A stretch of 64,000 nucleotides of DNA from Symbiodinium natans (GCA_905221605.1 CAJNDS010002524.1:1164134-1228133), one strand, 5' to 3'. Counted from the first letter of the stretch, positions 38,573 to 48,938 are shown. Made by a program: numbers and translations. The notes: generated by a model not told the origin, from the sequence alone.

Positions 38573-38994
38573 AGAAACAACCCTAAGCCCCAAACCCTAA
38601 ACCATAAACCCTAAACCCTAAGCCCTAAACCCTAAACCCTAAACCCTTTGCTGGCCTTATCTTGCAACAGTTTTTGTGGCAGGGTGCGAGGTTCGGTCCG
38701 AAATGTTTAGGGCTTGCTAGGGCGGAATCTCCACCCCATGCCCGAAGACCCTAGGGTTTAGGGTTTAGGGCTTAGGGCTTAGGGTTTAGGGTCCTGAAAC
38801 CCCTAGAAACCCAACAACGCTAAACTCCGAGACCTTAAAACCCCTAGGACCTCAAACCCCTGAACCTCTAAAACCCAAAACCCCAAAGCCCTAGGCTAGA
38901 GGGTTTATGGTTTAGGGTTTAGCATATTTCCATGTTCCCTGCTTCGGTTGAAGAGAATCTTTTTTCGCATCTTTACAGTAAACTCCTGAAAGTT

Positions 38995-39080
38995 GGAACA
39001 TGGCTTACGGGTGCTTAGAGCTGGGATTCCCTGTAGTATACCTTTTGGGGTATAGGGATAAGGATGTTCCAACTTTTTTG
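38995..39080. mobile_element. Introner-like element, family O
   Basis: GTTGGAACATGGCTTACGGG and ATAAGGATGTTCCAAC are inverted; only one copy seen. Confidence 0.5.
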
Positions 39081-39241
39081 AAATTTACTTTCTGGTCTTC
39101 AGGGCCAACCTTGAAGGTTGCACGTAACAGTACCCCCAAAAAATGAGTTGCTGCTTTCTGGGGTATTTGATTTTTCAAGTTACAACAAGAAGAATAAGCA
39201 GACTTGTCGTTTATTCTCATTCTCTATCCCTGAAGTTTAAG

Positions 39242-39349
39242 TTTGGGATTGCCCCCCTTGTAATACTAACAGTTCTTAATAGGGATTGCAATAGGGGAGG
39301 TACTATAATCCCTATTAAGGACTGTTAGTATAAGGGGGAACATCCCAAG
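39242..39349. mobile_element. Introner-like element, family A (copy 6), near-perfect palindrome
   Basis: TTTGGGATTGCCCCCCTTGT and GTATAAGGGGGAACATCCCAAG with AACAGT(T/C)CTTAATAGGGATT arms. Possible TTAA-type flanks (TTTAAGT left, TTAAGTT right). Confidence 0.8.
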
Positions 39350-39454
39350 TTAAGTTCCTTAAGAGCAAGCCACAAAAACAGTGTGTGCCAGGTTGACGCG
39401 TGGGCGAGAGTTGGTGGGAGCCGGGGGTTCAACCTTAAGCGCTCCCTCCCTTCT
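39350..39454 (+). CDS. Coding exon, product unknown
   Basis: Starts at the family A acceptor CCCAAG. Encodes LSSLRASHKNSVCQVDAWAR and onward to TAG at about 39452. An open stretch before the element (RRISRLVVYSHSLSLK, to 39236) may be the preceding exon. Confidence 0.5.
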
Positions 39455-39539
39455 TAGGGGCTGAGGGTGTTGGGGTTTGGGTTTGGGGTTTGGGGTTTAG
39501 GGTTTGGGGTTTAGGGTTTAGGGTTTAGGGTTTGGTCTG

Positions 39540-39637
39540 AGTACCTTGAACCTTTTGGTTATTTATCATCTATTGCAAATACAAGGTTAACTCTTTTTGG
39601 GGCCAGGTTATTCAGCCCCTGAGCCTTCAAGCAGCCA
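39540..39637. mobile_element. Introner-like element, family P (copy 3), left end lost
   Basis: TTATCATCTATTGCAAATACAAGG core and GGTTATTCAGCCCCTGAGCC right part match the copy at 36019. Confidence 0.55.
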
Positions 39638-39752
39638 TAGAGAAGTAACTTCGGAGGGATTACAGCACTCCCTATGATAATCCCTATGAAGGACTGTTAG
39701 TATAAGCGGGAACATAAACCCTAAACCCTAAACCCTAAACCCTAAACCCAAG

Positions 39753-39855
39753 GTCTTCTCCTACGAAGACTTGCCCGCACATCTTCGCCCTTTCGCAGCG
39801 GCAGAATTCATCTGCGGCACCATGCAAGTGGTCCAGGCCCCATGCCATCGAGATG
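39753..39855 (+). CDS. Coding exon, product unknown
   Basis: CCCAAG acceptor. Encodes VFSYEDLPAHLRPFAAAEFI and CGTMQVVQAPCHRD; GAGAT|GTTCG donor. Strongly protein-like. Confidence 0.65.
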
Positions 39856-39928
39856 TTCGTTTTGGGTTTAGGGTTCAGTGGAGAAGTGAATCATAAGTGG
39901 TGGCTTCCAAAGCACGAAACGTCTGCAG

Positions 39929-40313
39929 ACTTGGCTACGGGATCTCTGCATTCAGCATTAGCCTGCCCGACATCATCCTAAAACCCAAAACCCTAAACCC
40001 TAAACCGTGGGGGGTGGAGGGGGTGTGGTCTCGACTCCCCAGAATCCCCCCGCAGGCGCAGACTGGGCTGAACGTGCTAATGGCCTTCCAGGCGGCCAGG
40101 GAACCTTCGCAAAAAGAAGGTTAGGGTGCAGGGTTTTGGGTTTGAGGTTTGGGGTTTAGGGTTTGGGGTTTGGGTTTCAGGACTTCAGAGCCACCCTTGC
40201 TGGAACCTTTATGCTGGTAAAATGCTGTTAAAGCCCAAAACCGTAAACCCTAAACCTCGTTCAAACCCCAAAACCAGAAAGTTCGCCTTCTCCCTTAGTG
40301 AACCCTCGGGTCC
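39929..40313 (+). CDS. Four small coding exons, product unknown
   Basis: 39929-39977 (LGYGISAFSISLPDII, acceptor GTCTGCAG), 40056-40119 (AQTGLNVLMAFQAAREPSQK, acceptor CCCGCAG, donor AAG|GTTAGG), 40181-40216 (DFRATLAGTFML, acceptor TTTCAG, donor CTG|GTAAAA) and about 40278-40313 (KFAFSLSEPSGP). Clear sites at several borders; same gene likely as 39753. Confidence 0.55.
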
Positions 40314-40619
40314 CTAGACTCGGCACCTGAGAATAGGGTCTAGGGTCTAGGTATAGGATTAAGGGTTTAGGGTTTAGGGTTCAGTCTAGGGTTTAGGGTT
40401 CAGGGTTTAGGGTTCAGGGTTTAGTGTTGACGGTTGTAGCCCTTGGCTGCTGGGCAACCTTGAGACCGCCCCAAACCCTAAGCCAGCAGCCAGACTCAGG
40501 GCATGTAGGTTTTGGGGTCTACAGTCCGGCTTGAGCCCGCCGCAACCCTGAACCCTGAACCCTGAACCCTGAACCCTGAACCCTAAGCCCTAAGCCCTAA
40601 ACCCTAAACCCAAACCCCC

Positions 40620-41190
40620 TTCCGTGATGACGCCGCCATGGGGCCCATGCTGGGCTGTGGGAAGGTGGCGCATGCGTCCCGCGCTGCGTCACTACCCCAT
40701 TCCCGCCGGAGCTCCCGGTCGCCGCCCGGCTTCCAGAAACCCTGAACCAGATGGGTTTAGGGTTTAGGGTTTAGGGTTGAGGGTTTAGGGTTGAGGGTTT
40801 AGGGTTTAGGGTTTAGGGAAGCCCTACGTGGAACTTCATTTGGTACGTAGAACCATAGTTACCCTACTTTTACGCACCCATGAACCTCCCAGTAGGGCTT
40901 CCCGAAGCCAAGAACTGCTAAGCCCTAAGCCACAAACCTTAAACCCTGAACCCTAAACCCTAAACCGCCCAATGATTACGACCATGGGATGGAATTCAAG
41001 GGTGGACTAGTAATGGTGCGTTGCCTCAGTTACAGCAAGGACTCGGGCTTAGGGTTTAGGGTGTAGGGGCTAGAGAAGCTCGCAGTTGGGCTTGGACTCT
41101 GCTAACGGGTATGCTCACCTTGCTAGCATACAGAGGCCCAAGTTTTCCGTCATCGCTGACCTTGCTAGCAGCAGTCATGTCCATTCCCAA
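40620..41190 (+). CDS. Three coding exons, product unknown
   Basis: About 40620-40737 (FRDDAAMGPMLGCGKVAHAS and a Ser/Arg-rich end), about 40969-41046 (NDYDHGMEFKGGLVMVRCLS) and about 41084-41190 (LDSANGYAHLASIQRPKFSV). A family B remnant lies between the first two. Confidence 0.5.
40818..40895. mobile_element. Introner-like element, family B, left end degenerate
   Basis: AACTTCATTTGGTACGTAGA pairs with TACGCACCCATGAACCTCC. Confidence 0.6.
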
Positions 41191-41367
41191 GTTGGGTTTT
41201 GTAGGGAGCTAAGGTCGTAGGCTTTAGGGTGCAGATGGGGTTTTCAAAGTTTAGAGTTGAGGGTGGTCCCAAGGGTTTAGGATTTAGGGTTTAGGGTGTA
41301 GGGTGTAGGGTTTAGGGAGGTTGACCTCTGATTGACAGCTTGAGTTTTGTTGTCTGAGATCTGCGTC

Positions 41368-41443
41368 GGAGACCTGTGGCGCGAGCTGACTAAACCCTAA
41401 TTTGAAAGGCACCGGGAGCCAACTCCAAGCAGCTTGTCGGCAT
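41368..41443 (+). CDS. Two micro-exons separated by one CCCTAA unit
   Basis: ICVGDLWRELT (about 41360-41392) and APGANSKQLVGITR (about 41409-41450). The intron between would be very short (TAAACCCTAATTTGAAAG), so one of the borders may be wrong. Confidence 0.3.
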
Positions 41444-41447
41444 TACG

Positions 41448-41557
41448 AGGGTTTAGGGTTTAGGGTTAGGGTTTAGGGTTTAGGGTTTAGGGTTTAGGGT
41501 TTAGGGTTTAGGGTTTAGGGTTTAGGGTTTAGGGTTTAGGGTTTAGGGTTTAGGGTT
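41448..41557. repeat. Interstitial TTTAGGG array
   Basis: About 15 units, one of the longest + oriented arrays. Confidence 0.95.
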
Positions 41558-42119
41558 TCTAACCAATCCTAAACACTAAACCCTAAACCCTAAACTCTGT
41601 TAGTATAAGGCGGATCATCTCAACTCCTAGAACCCTTAAACTCTTAAGCCCGCGCCTTGCCTTGCGCGTCCAAGATCGTCGAGCTTGCCTGTTTAGGTCC
41701 TAGGCCTCAAAGAAGTTTAGGGTTTAGGGTTTAGGGCTTAGGGTTTAGGGTTTAGGGTTTAGGATTTTCAGGAGGGCAGGGTTTAAGGCTTACAGTTTAC
41801 GGTTTAGGGTTTAGGGCTTAGCTTAGACTTAGCTTTCGGGGTTTAGGTTGTGCTTCCAAAAGACGTGCAGTCAGCCTCGGAGTGGCCTCAATCACCATTC
41901 GGTTTGGCTTTTAGGGTAACCATTCAAACCCAGGTTTGAAGGGCGTGAAGGCTCTATAGAGTGTGCATAGGATCGAAAAAAGTAGAGGGCGTACATGGTG
42001 TATGGGCTTTAGGGTTTATGAGGCTCATAGGTCTAAAGGCTTACGGGGCTTCTTAAGTTTATGGGACTGTTTGGGGCTGGGTCAGGGTTGCGGGCTTGTA
42101 AAAGCTTTAGGCCAAAAGA

Positions 42120-42172
42120 CCCTGACCCAGGAAGCAGCATTCGCGGCGGCAATCGCTTGGACCATGCTATGA
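42120..42172 (+). CDS. Possible terminal exon
   Basis: After CTGACCCAG: EAAFAAAIAWTML then TGA at 42170-42172. It continues upstream as an open frame from about 41963, which may be read-through of an intron. Confidence 0.35.
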
Positions 42173-42373
42173 AACGACAGTATTCCCTGTAAACGTGGTG
42201 CACTGTTGTGAAAAGGGCCTGAGCGTAGTATCAACACTATCCCCATACACTAGCTATATAAGTGCACTAACAACTACCCAAGATACTGTTCCGATTGAGT
42301 GGGCGCCTACCAACCCCAACCAAGACCCTAAACCCTAAACCCTAAACCCATATATAAGGTTGCGAGGTAACCA

Positions 42374-42442
42374 TGCCGGGGATCGATCACTTCATCTACA
42401 GGGCTTCAGGGTTCAAGGCCCCCGTACACACTAAATTTTAGG
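42374..42442 (+). CDS. Small open exon with ATG
   Basis: MPGIDHFIYRASGFKAPVHT up to TAG. Unsupported beyond frame and composition. Confidence 0.25.
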
Positions 42443-42841
42443 GTTGAGGGTTGAGGGTTTAGGGTTTAGGGTTTATTCCCTTGTGTTCCCTTTACAGTTA
42501 TATTATAACAACCCCAAAACCCTATTCTAACTATTATGGCCCCCCCTACACCCTGTGCCCTTGAAGCCTTGTGAACCGTAATACCTAAACGACGGTAGAT
42601 TTTGGCAGCTTAAGGTTTAGAGGCTGGGTCCAAAAGAAAAGCAGCTTAGGGTTTAGAGTGAGTTTTGAGTGTAGTATATATGTACATACCTATATAGATA
42701 TACAGAATATATGCATGTTTTATTTATCTATTCATTTTTTATTTTTGTATCCATGTAGTGTACACTGATATTCGAGTTTGATGCAAGACGTTTCTTTCTT
42801 AGACACCCACCTCAAGAACCCAAACACCTACAATTTTTGTA

Positions 42842-43148
42842 GGCGACCTGAGAAGCCTACAAGCCGGTTTGAAACAAGAAGCTACACAAGAGGTTTCGGT
42901 TCTCACGGTCGACCCTAGACCCTAAGTAAACCCCAAACCCTAAACCCCAACACCCCTAAACCCTAAACCCTAAACCCTAAACCCTAAACCCTAAACCCTA
43001 AACCCTAAACCCTAAACCTAAACCCTAAACCCTGAGGGGGTTTCCATGAAGTACCGGCGTCAGGGAGTTCAACTATGTGTTGCTCTCGCGCGGAGCGCGG
43101 AGTTCCCACCCTCCGACCGGTGCCTCGCAGCAGGGCTCTTTCATGGCT
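42842..43148 (+). CDS. Two coding exons, product unknown
   Basis: About 42842-42910 (acceptor TTGTAG; GDLRSLQAGLKQEATQEVSV) and about 43052-43148 (acceptor GGCGTCAG; EFNYVLLSRGARSSHPPTGA). A CCCTAAA array of about 11 units separates them. Confidence 0.45.
42955..43033. repeat. Interstitial CCCTAAA array
   Basis: About eleven units with one 6-bp slip. Confidence 0.9.
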
Positions 43149-43515
43149 TAGAGTTTAGGGTTTAGGGCTTAGGGTTTAGGGTTTAGGGTTTAGGGCCTAG
43201 GGTTTAGGGTTTTCGTGCTGTGATCGGGCTTCAGCTCCCCGAGTAAAAAAACAAAAAAAAGGGTTTAGGGTTTAGGTTTTAGGGTTTAGGGTTTAGGATT
43301 CATGGCCCTAAACCCGAAACCCTTCCTGCCCACAATCCCTGTTGACGCCTTGTTCGCCCCGCTGTTCTCGAGGGAGGGGCTTAGAAGTGGGGTATAAGTA
43401 CAGTTGTAAACCCTAAACCATAAACCTCCAAGCATGCGTCGGCCAAGGTAATCCGTCCTGAAGCCTCGAATAGGAAGGTATAATTTTGACAAGTCTCCCT
43501 CAAAACCCTAGAAGC

Positions 43516-44010
43516 CCTGTCACGCGGCAACAAAACAGTTCTCAGTTACTAGGGCCGCCTGGATCCGTTCCTCTCCAGCTCCTCGCTTGAAGGCTCAGTG
43601 GTAGCCTTACACCCCAAAGCCTCAACCCTAAACCGCAGCCACAAGTACCTAATGTAAAAAGGTTGTAACCCCCAGCACTGACTACCCACGAGCCTCCTAG
43701 CAGTTTTGGCAATCTTCAACAATTCTCGAGTGTTTAAGTTTGAAGCTGAAGTTCTGCAGCATTGGGCCCAAGGATCAGGGCTTCTGGGGTTTAGAGCTTT
43801 ATGGGGTTTAGGGTTTCAGCCTTGATGTTTATTGGGTTTAGAGTTTAGGGTGAGTTTTAGGGTTTTGCGCACGGGCCCAATCTGCAGGATTCCAAGGCAT
43901 TCGCACTGGCCGCGCTCATCGCTCTGCCAACTGCTTTCCCGGGGTAAAGCCGAACTTTTTGCATCCTGACAAGCTGAGCGAACTCAGGAAGCTTGCACAT
44001 CCTACAGAAC
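43516..44010 (+). CDS. Cluster of coding exons, product unknown
   Basis: About 43516-43602 (ATKQFSVTRAAWIRSSPAPR), about 43700-43791 (IFNNSRVFKFEAEVLQHWAQ), 43890-43943 (DSKAFALAALIALPTAFPG, acceptor TCTGCAG, donor GG|GTAAAG) and about 43966-44010 (HPDKLSELRKLAHP). Several have good splice sites. Confidence 0.5.
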
Positions 44011-44154
44011 CCGAATCCCACCTTGTTTAGTGGAGCCGAGATTACAAAACCCTTGGAAGCTTCAAAGGCAACGTACGAAAAAGGCCCTAGACCCCAGACC
44101 CTGGTACCCTAAATTCTCAACCCTACAGAGAAAGCAGGTGTTCGGGTTTTTGTA

Positions 44155-44275
44155 GACCTAAACCCTAAACCCTAAACCCTAAACCCTAAACCCTAAACCC
44201 TAAACCCTAAACCCTAAACCCTAAACCCTAAACCCTAAACCCTAAACCCTAAACCCTAAACCCTAAACCCTAAAC
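44155..44275. repeat. CCCTAAA array flanked by a 30-40 bp direct duplication
   Basis: About 17 units. TACAGAGAAAG(C/G)...AGGTGTTCGGGTTTTT stands on both sides (44123-44158 and 44276-44317). Confidence 0.95.
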
Positions 44276-44326
44276 CTTACAGAGAAAGGAGAGAAAGGAG
44301 GTGTTCGGGTTTTTTTAGGTCGCAGT

Positions 44327-44393
44327 TCCTTCAAGACGTTCCCGGGGCACACGGGAGCCACATCGAGTGAACCGCGCTCTGAAGCCTCTGCTC
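44327..44393 (+). CDS. Coding exon, product unknown
   Basis: TTTAGGTCGCAG acceptor. Encodes SFKTFPGHTGATSSEPRSEA up to CAG|GTCTTC. Confidence 0.5.
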
Positions 44394-44605
44394 AGGTCTT
44401 CAGTTTAGGGTTTAGGGTTTAGGGTTTAGGGTTTAGGGTTTAGGGTTTAGGGTTAAACCCTAAACCCTGATTAAGCCCTTTACCATTCTCCAGCCAGCCC
44501 AGATGGGAAAAATCGGGTTTAGGGCTTGGGGTTTAGGGTTTTGGGGTTGGGCAGGTACCGTTGTAGGTAGCTTCAACTTTGCCTAGCCCCCACTTACACC
44601 AAGAC

Positions 44606-44753
44606 TTTCAAGGGATGACGACTCGTACCCTTAAGGTTGTACCCCTAAAGATTCCCCTTAATGTGCTCCTGGTATGGCCCTTTTTCCACCTTAAGGATCT
44701 TTAAACAGGGTCCCCAAAACCAAGGGGGTACAACCCCTAGACACTTGCACCAA
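44606..44753. mobile_element. Introner-like element, family G (copy 1)
   Basis: TACCCTTAAGGTTGTACCCC pairs in part with GGGGGTACAACCCCTAGACA; ends CACCAAG before an exon. Confidence 0.7.
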
Positions 44754-44754
44754 G

Positions 44755-44899
44755 AACTTCCAACATGATTGCACGCAGCAGCTCATCCTTGCAGATCACA
44801 GACGCTGACAAAGAAGGCTTCATTGACGTGTGCATTCGTGTGCGCGCGCGAGTTCCCAGCAACGAAACGAGGAATGCACACGCCTGCCGTCAGCAATGA
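44755..44899 (+). CDS. Terminal exon with stop, product unknown
   Basis: Starts at the family G acceptor. Encodes MIARSSSSLQITDADKEGFI then DVCIRVRARVPSNETRNAHA and TGA at 44897-44899. ITDADKEGFID resembles an EF-hand-like or similar acidic loop, but it is too short to assign. Confidence 0.55.
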
Positions 44900-45002
44900 T
44901 TTTCCACCTGAAACAACCTTAAGCCCCACCTCAAGAGCTCAAAACCCACATCTCTAAGAATCATAAGGGGCTGCATATTGAGAACCTACCAAAAAAGTAG
45001 GT

Positions 45003-45165
45003 GCTAAGGTAAGACCTATTGCGCACCCCTTGGAGCCCTATAGTCGCATCCTCGCCAGACAATTGGCTGTGTTGTCCTCCGTTTGTGCCAGAGAATTTTC
45101 TCCGCAGCACGACTTCGTGCGCAAGCCGCAAGAAATGTCAGAGGGTGTTCAGGAACCTAAACACG
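45003..45165 (+). CDS. Coding exon, product unknown
   Basis: The frame HPLEPYSRILARQLAVLSSV then CAREFSPQHDFVRKPQEMSE is open over the whole unique segment, to a CCTAAAC border. Protein-like. Confidence 0.5.
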
Positions 45166-45417
45166 TGAACCCGAAACCCTTAACCATACACCCAAGAACA
45201 GGGTAACACAGAAAGCGAGTGTCCTCTTAGTGTTCGCGACTGTGTTCATGTGGGGGAGGTCCTTCGCTGCCTCACGTGGGCGTGGGGGGAGGGGGGGGCC
45301 AGATGATTTTGTTGGAGGCAGCGGCAGGGATATATAGCAAAATGTAACATGTTGTTTTTTAATCTAACATGCCACTAAATACTTTTTTCAATACAAGTTA
45401 TATAGTTACATATATCG

Positions 45418-45452
<35 letters not shown>

Positions 45453-45460
45453 CGTGTGTG
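45418..45460. repeat. TA/TG microsatellite
   Basis: (TA) followed by (TG). Confidence 0.9.
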
Positions 45461-45793
45461 TCGAAAAGACGTAAACAACATTCGGGTGTACGGTTTTTTT
45501 AGGGGTTAGGGTACATACAACGCGGCGTCCTGATGATGGTAGGTGCATGTTGTATTCTAAAGTTTCCGGTGCATGTTGTATTCTAAAGTTTCCTAGCGGC
45601 AACCCAGGTTAAGCACGGTCATTATGGCGTTCTTAAGGGAGCTGGGTTCATGGGGGGTAGGTATATATCGGGGGGCCTTAGGGAAGCTTAGGGAGCCTTA
45701 GAGAGGAGTAGGGAGGACTTGGGAGCCTTGGGTTACATACCCCCTAAACCCTGAACCCTAAACCCTAAACCGCCCCTCCCCTATAAGGTCAGA

Positions 45794-45865
45794 AAGCCAC
45801 ACGAACATCTTGGGATGCAAATGTCCGGAGGATCCCACCTTCGAGGATGCGTCGAAGCCCCAGGA
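45794..45865 (+). CDS. Coding exon, product unknown
   Basis: The frame SHTNILGCKCPEDPTFEDAS then KPQEL is bordered by an AAG-type acceptor and a TTTAGGG-type intron. Confidence 0.5.
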
Positions 45866-46130
45866 ATTAGGGTTTTAAGGGGTTGGGGTTTAGGGTTTAG
45901 GGGTTGGGGCTTAGGATTTAGGGTTTAGGGCTTAGGGTTTAGGGTTTAGGGTTTAGGGCTTAAGGCTTAGGGCTTAGGGCTTAGGGCTTAGGGCTTAGGG
46001 CTTAGGGTTTGGGGTTTGGGGTTTAGGGTTTAGGGGTTGGGGTTTAGGGTTTAGGGTTTAGGGTTTAGGGGTTGGGGTTTAGGGTTTAGGGTGTAGGGTT
46101 TAGGGTCCAGGCACGACAACACATGGCATG
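45866..46130. repeat. Mixed TTTAGGG, CTTAGGG and GGTTGGGG variants
   Basis: About 35 units including a block of seven GGGCTTA units (about 45953-46008). Confidence 0.9.
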
Positions 46131-46189
46131 CAATTCTTAGACCCTAAATTCTACATATATATATATATATGCTCACCCCCCCCTACGAC

Positions 46190-47480
46190 AGACCCCGGAA
46201 GCGAAACAAAGGTATTTATAATAATAATGTTGTACGTTCATGCATTTGTTGAGTTCTTTCACGCTTCGCTTTCCTAATTAAAAAAAGAGAATAACGAAAC
46301 GAAAAAGATAAAAGAAACATAGAAAACAATAAACAATCGAATTATATTTGTGGGCCAGAGCCCCTATAAATACAATGAATAAGAATACGAAATAAACTTG
46401 GACATTATAATAAAGCATAAGAAATACATAATAAAGCATGAAAATAAGGAAAGTATTGCAAGGAAAACCATGGACGCCAGGTGCTTACAGGATTTAATAT
46501 TAAAATTATAGCAGTTACAATCATATTTTCCATCGCTGCTTCGTTCTCACCTTTTGATTGTATTCTCGCTTCACTACGTTCATTGAAATACAATATAAAA
46601 TGTGATCACTTCCTTACCTTCCGGAAAAATATTAATACAAATAGAATTATAAGGAATGGAAGTCATGATGTCAAGATACTGATGAAAGAGCGCTCAATCT
46701 CCAGTGTTATTTTCTCCCTTATAAAACCGCACGCATATTACAAGTAAGGTGTGAACGCAGCAAACCAGAAAATAAGGAAGATAGTAATGTAATGTCAAGA
46801 TACGACCATAAGATGGAAAGTTGTCTACAGGAAATTGACCACCTATCCAAATAACAGAAAAAAATGAAAGAAGCCAAAAGCACAGATAAAAAACCATTAA
46901 ATCTACTGGACGTCTTCATTATAAAATAGAATGACATTGAAAGACTTCTCAGAAGATAGAAGTAAATAAGATAATGAATCCTGCTTTGTTATTTGGTACA
47001 GCTTTTAATATAGCATATTGGCATAAGAAATACCATTCAGGTACTATATGTAAAGGAGTAAGTAATCCACATGCTTGTAATGCATTATCTGGATGCGAGA
47101 AAGAAGAGAAGCCGAAATGAATTTGTAGAAGATATAGATAGAGAATTGATATCTTTCCATAGAAATCTTTAGTAATAATGAAAGGAAAATGATATTTTAT
47201 TATAGGTGGAATTCCTTAAAGGATTATTAGAAGAAAGAAAATGTAGAGGAAGAATAGCACAAAGAAATGGAAATAGAAAATGAAAGACAAAGAACCTCCT
47301 TAATGTTGGATTGTAAATATACTGTCCTCCACAAAGCCATTCTATTAAAGATGGAAATTGAGATAATAAATTTGTAATTTCTGTAAGTGCATCAGCAAGG
47401 TGGAATGTATGTGTGGGCAGAAGCGCATCCTCGCACGTCCGTCAGCAACTCCAATAGCTGTTGCTAGCATAGCTCTCTGT
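46190..47480. other. AT-rich island, probable nuclear copy of mitochondrial DNA
   Basis: About 70% A+T against GC-rich surroundings and free of TTTAGGG units and introners. The right half holds cytochrome b remnants on the minus strand. The left half (46190-46740) has similar composition; I could not assign it. Confidence 0.7.
46740..47399 (-). pseudogene. cob: Cytochrome b fragment of mitochondrial origin (decayed)
   Basis: Cytochrome b is the core membrane subunit of respiratory complex III. On the minus strand from 47399 the frame reads [34 protein letters not shown], then after a one-base frameshift near 47215 SHPDNALQACGLLTPLHIV, PEWYFLCQYAILKAVPN, and, after stops near 46950 and 46915, FFSVIWIGGQFPVDNF and YGRILTLHYYL. 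The PEWYF motif of the Qo site and the WIG(A/G)Q(F/L)P C-terminal motif of alveolate cob are intact. The N-terminal half with the first heme histidines is absent. Frameshift, stops and nuclear surroundings point to a NUMT. A mis-joined mitochondrial piece is possible, but the stops argue against a live gene. Confidence 0.85.
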
Positions 47481-47529
47481 TTTGTAATATATTACATATC
47501 TGTCATGAGTGTGGAACCCCTGAAAAAAT

Positions 47530-48003
47530 CTTATCAAAACTCCAGTTTCTAAAATTCCAAAAATCCAAAAAATCCACCCCCAAGGTTTGGAGTTTTGGAA
47601 ACTCGAGCGGGAGCCTTAAAATCCAAAAATCGAGCAAATTCCTCGAGTTTCCATTGTTCCAAAAATCCAAAAAAATCCACCCCAAGGTTTGGGTTTTTGG
47701 AAACTCGAGCGGGAGCCTCAAAATCCAAAAAAAAACAAGCAAATTCCTCGAGTTTCCAAAATTCCAAACCTTGGGGTGGGTTTTTCGGATTTTTGGAATT
47801 TTGGAAACTCGAGGAATTTGCTCGGTTTTTGGATTCTGAGGAAATTCCTCGAGTTTCCAAAGTTCCAAACCTTGAGGTAGGTTTTTGGATTTTGGGAATT
47901 TTGGGAACTCGATTTTTGGATTTTGAGGCTCCCGCTCGAGTTTCCAAAATTCCAAACCTTGGGGTGGATTTTTTTGGAGTTTTGGAAACTCGAGGAATTT
48001 TGG
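47530..48003. repeat. Large inverted repeat of CTCGAG-containing 60-90 bp units
   Basis: Left half: units with GAAACTCGAGCGGGAGCCT and AAATTCCTCGAGTTTCC. Right half: the same words inverted (AGGCTCCCGCTCGAGTTTCC). Centre near 47765. Frames across it are by-products. Confidence 0.85.
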
Positions 48004-48062
48004 AGTGTTGGTCTTCCGCCCCCTTCCTGGACAGACTGGAAATGCGCTTCCAGGGTCTGTCG

Positions 48063-48150
48063 TGGGGGGGGGGGGGGGTGGTGACCATATATATATATAT
48101 ATATACACATACATATACGTGTGTGTGTGTGTGTGTGCGTGTGTATATAT
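48063..48150. repeat. Poly-G, TA and TG microsatellites
   Basis: G run, (TA), then (TG)n with variants. Confidence 0.9.
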
Positions 48151-48344
48151 GTGTCTATGTATATAAACATATACGCATAGACCTGTATCTACATCTACAT
48201 ACGCATGTTTCTTTGTATGGGCATTCGTAGAATGTATGCTTATGGAGTGTGTGAGTGTATGTATGTAATCCAATGTTTGCAACGTCTGTAACGTGTGCCA
48301 TGTATGTGCATATGTATACAGATGTACATATATATATATGTATA

Positions 48345-48465
48345 CATTAAACCATTTGCGAAGAACGCAACCGATAATCCGAAGCTTTACCCAGGTACGG
48401 CCAGTTTGCCGGTCGAATTGATGTGGACAACGCCACCTGCTAAGTTGTTCTTTGCAGACGTCTGG
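48345..48465 (+). CDS. Coding exon, product unknown
   Basis: Frame PFAKNATDNPKLYPGTASLP then VELMWTTPPAKLFFADVWG, ending where a family B-like element begins. Confidence 0.5.
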
Positions 48466-48477
48466 GGGTTAGGGGGG

Positions 48478-48560
48478 CCTGAGTTCATGGGTACTTACAA
48501 GTAGGGTAAACCGTACCCGGTTAGAACCCTAGTTACCCTACGTAGAGGTACCCATCCACC
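48478..48560. mobile_element. Introner-like element, family B
   Basis: TGAGTTCATGGGTACTTACA pairs with ACGTAGAGGTACCCATCCACC. Confidence 0.6.
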
Positions 48561-48705
48561 CCTAATAGGGAATACAATCTAGGGATTAGGGCTGAGGGTT
48601 CCTGCCTCAGGAGCTTTTTTTTGCAGGTTACCTAAGATTTCCTATGAGGGCTTTAGACTAAGAACCTACAGATAAGGCAGGTTTGGGGGGGGTTCTCAGG
48701 GTAAA

Positions 48706-48839
48706 CCCCAGAACAACAAGCTCAGGTAGATTTGGAGAAGTTCCCCGGCTGGGATAGGCTGAGGTGGCGGCCCCAGCAGGTCCACGGCATCCGTTTAATG
48801 AATTCAGGTAGGCGACTTAACTGCCGAGTTGAGGGTCTC
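48706..48839 (+). CDS. Coding exon, product unknown
   Basis: Frame PEQQAQVDLEKFPGWDRLRW then RPQQVHGIRLMNSGRRLNC. Open and protein-like throughout; a donor at TCAG|GTAGGCG is possible. Confidence 0.55.
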
Positions 48840-48938
48840 AACCCTAAACCCTAAATCGGTTTTCTGTTGGCTTTCGGGTTGAGGGTTTAGGGTTGGGGGG
48901 TCGGGTTTAGGGTTGAACCGGCTTACTACTGAGCAATG

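Noticed and set aside
47503-48282. 259-codon minus-strand frame
   Set aside because: Spans the inverted repeat and a microsatellite; repeated peptides only mirror DNA repeats.
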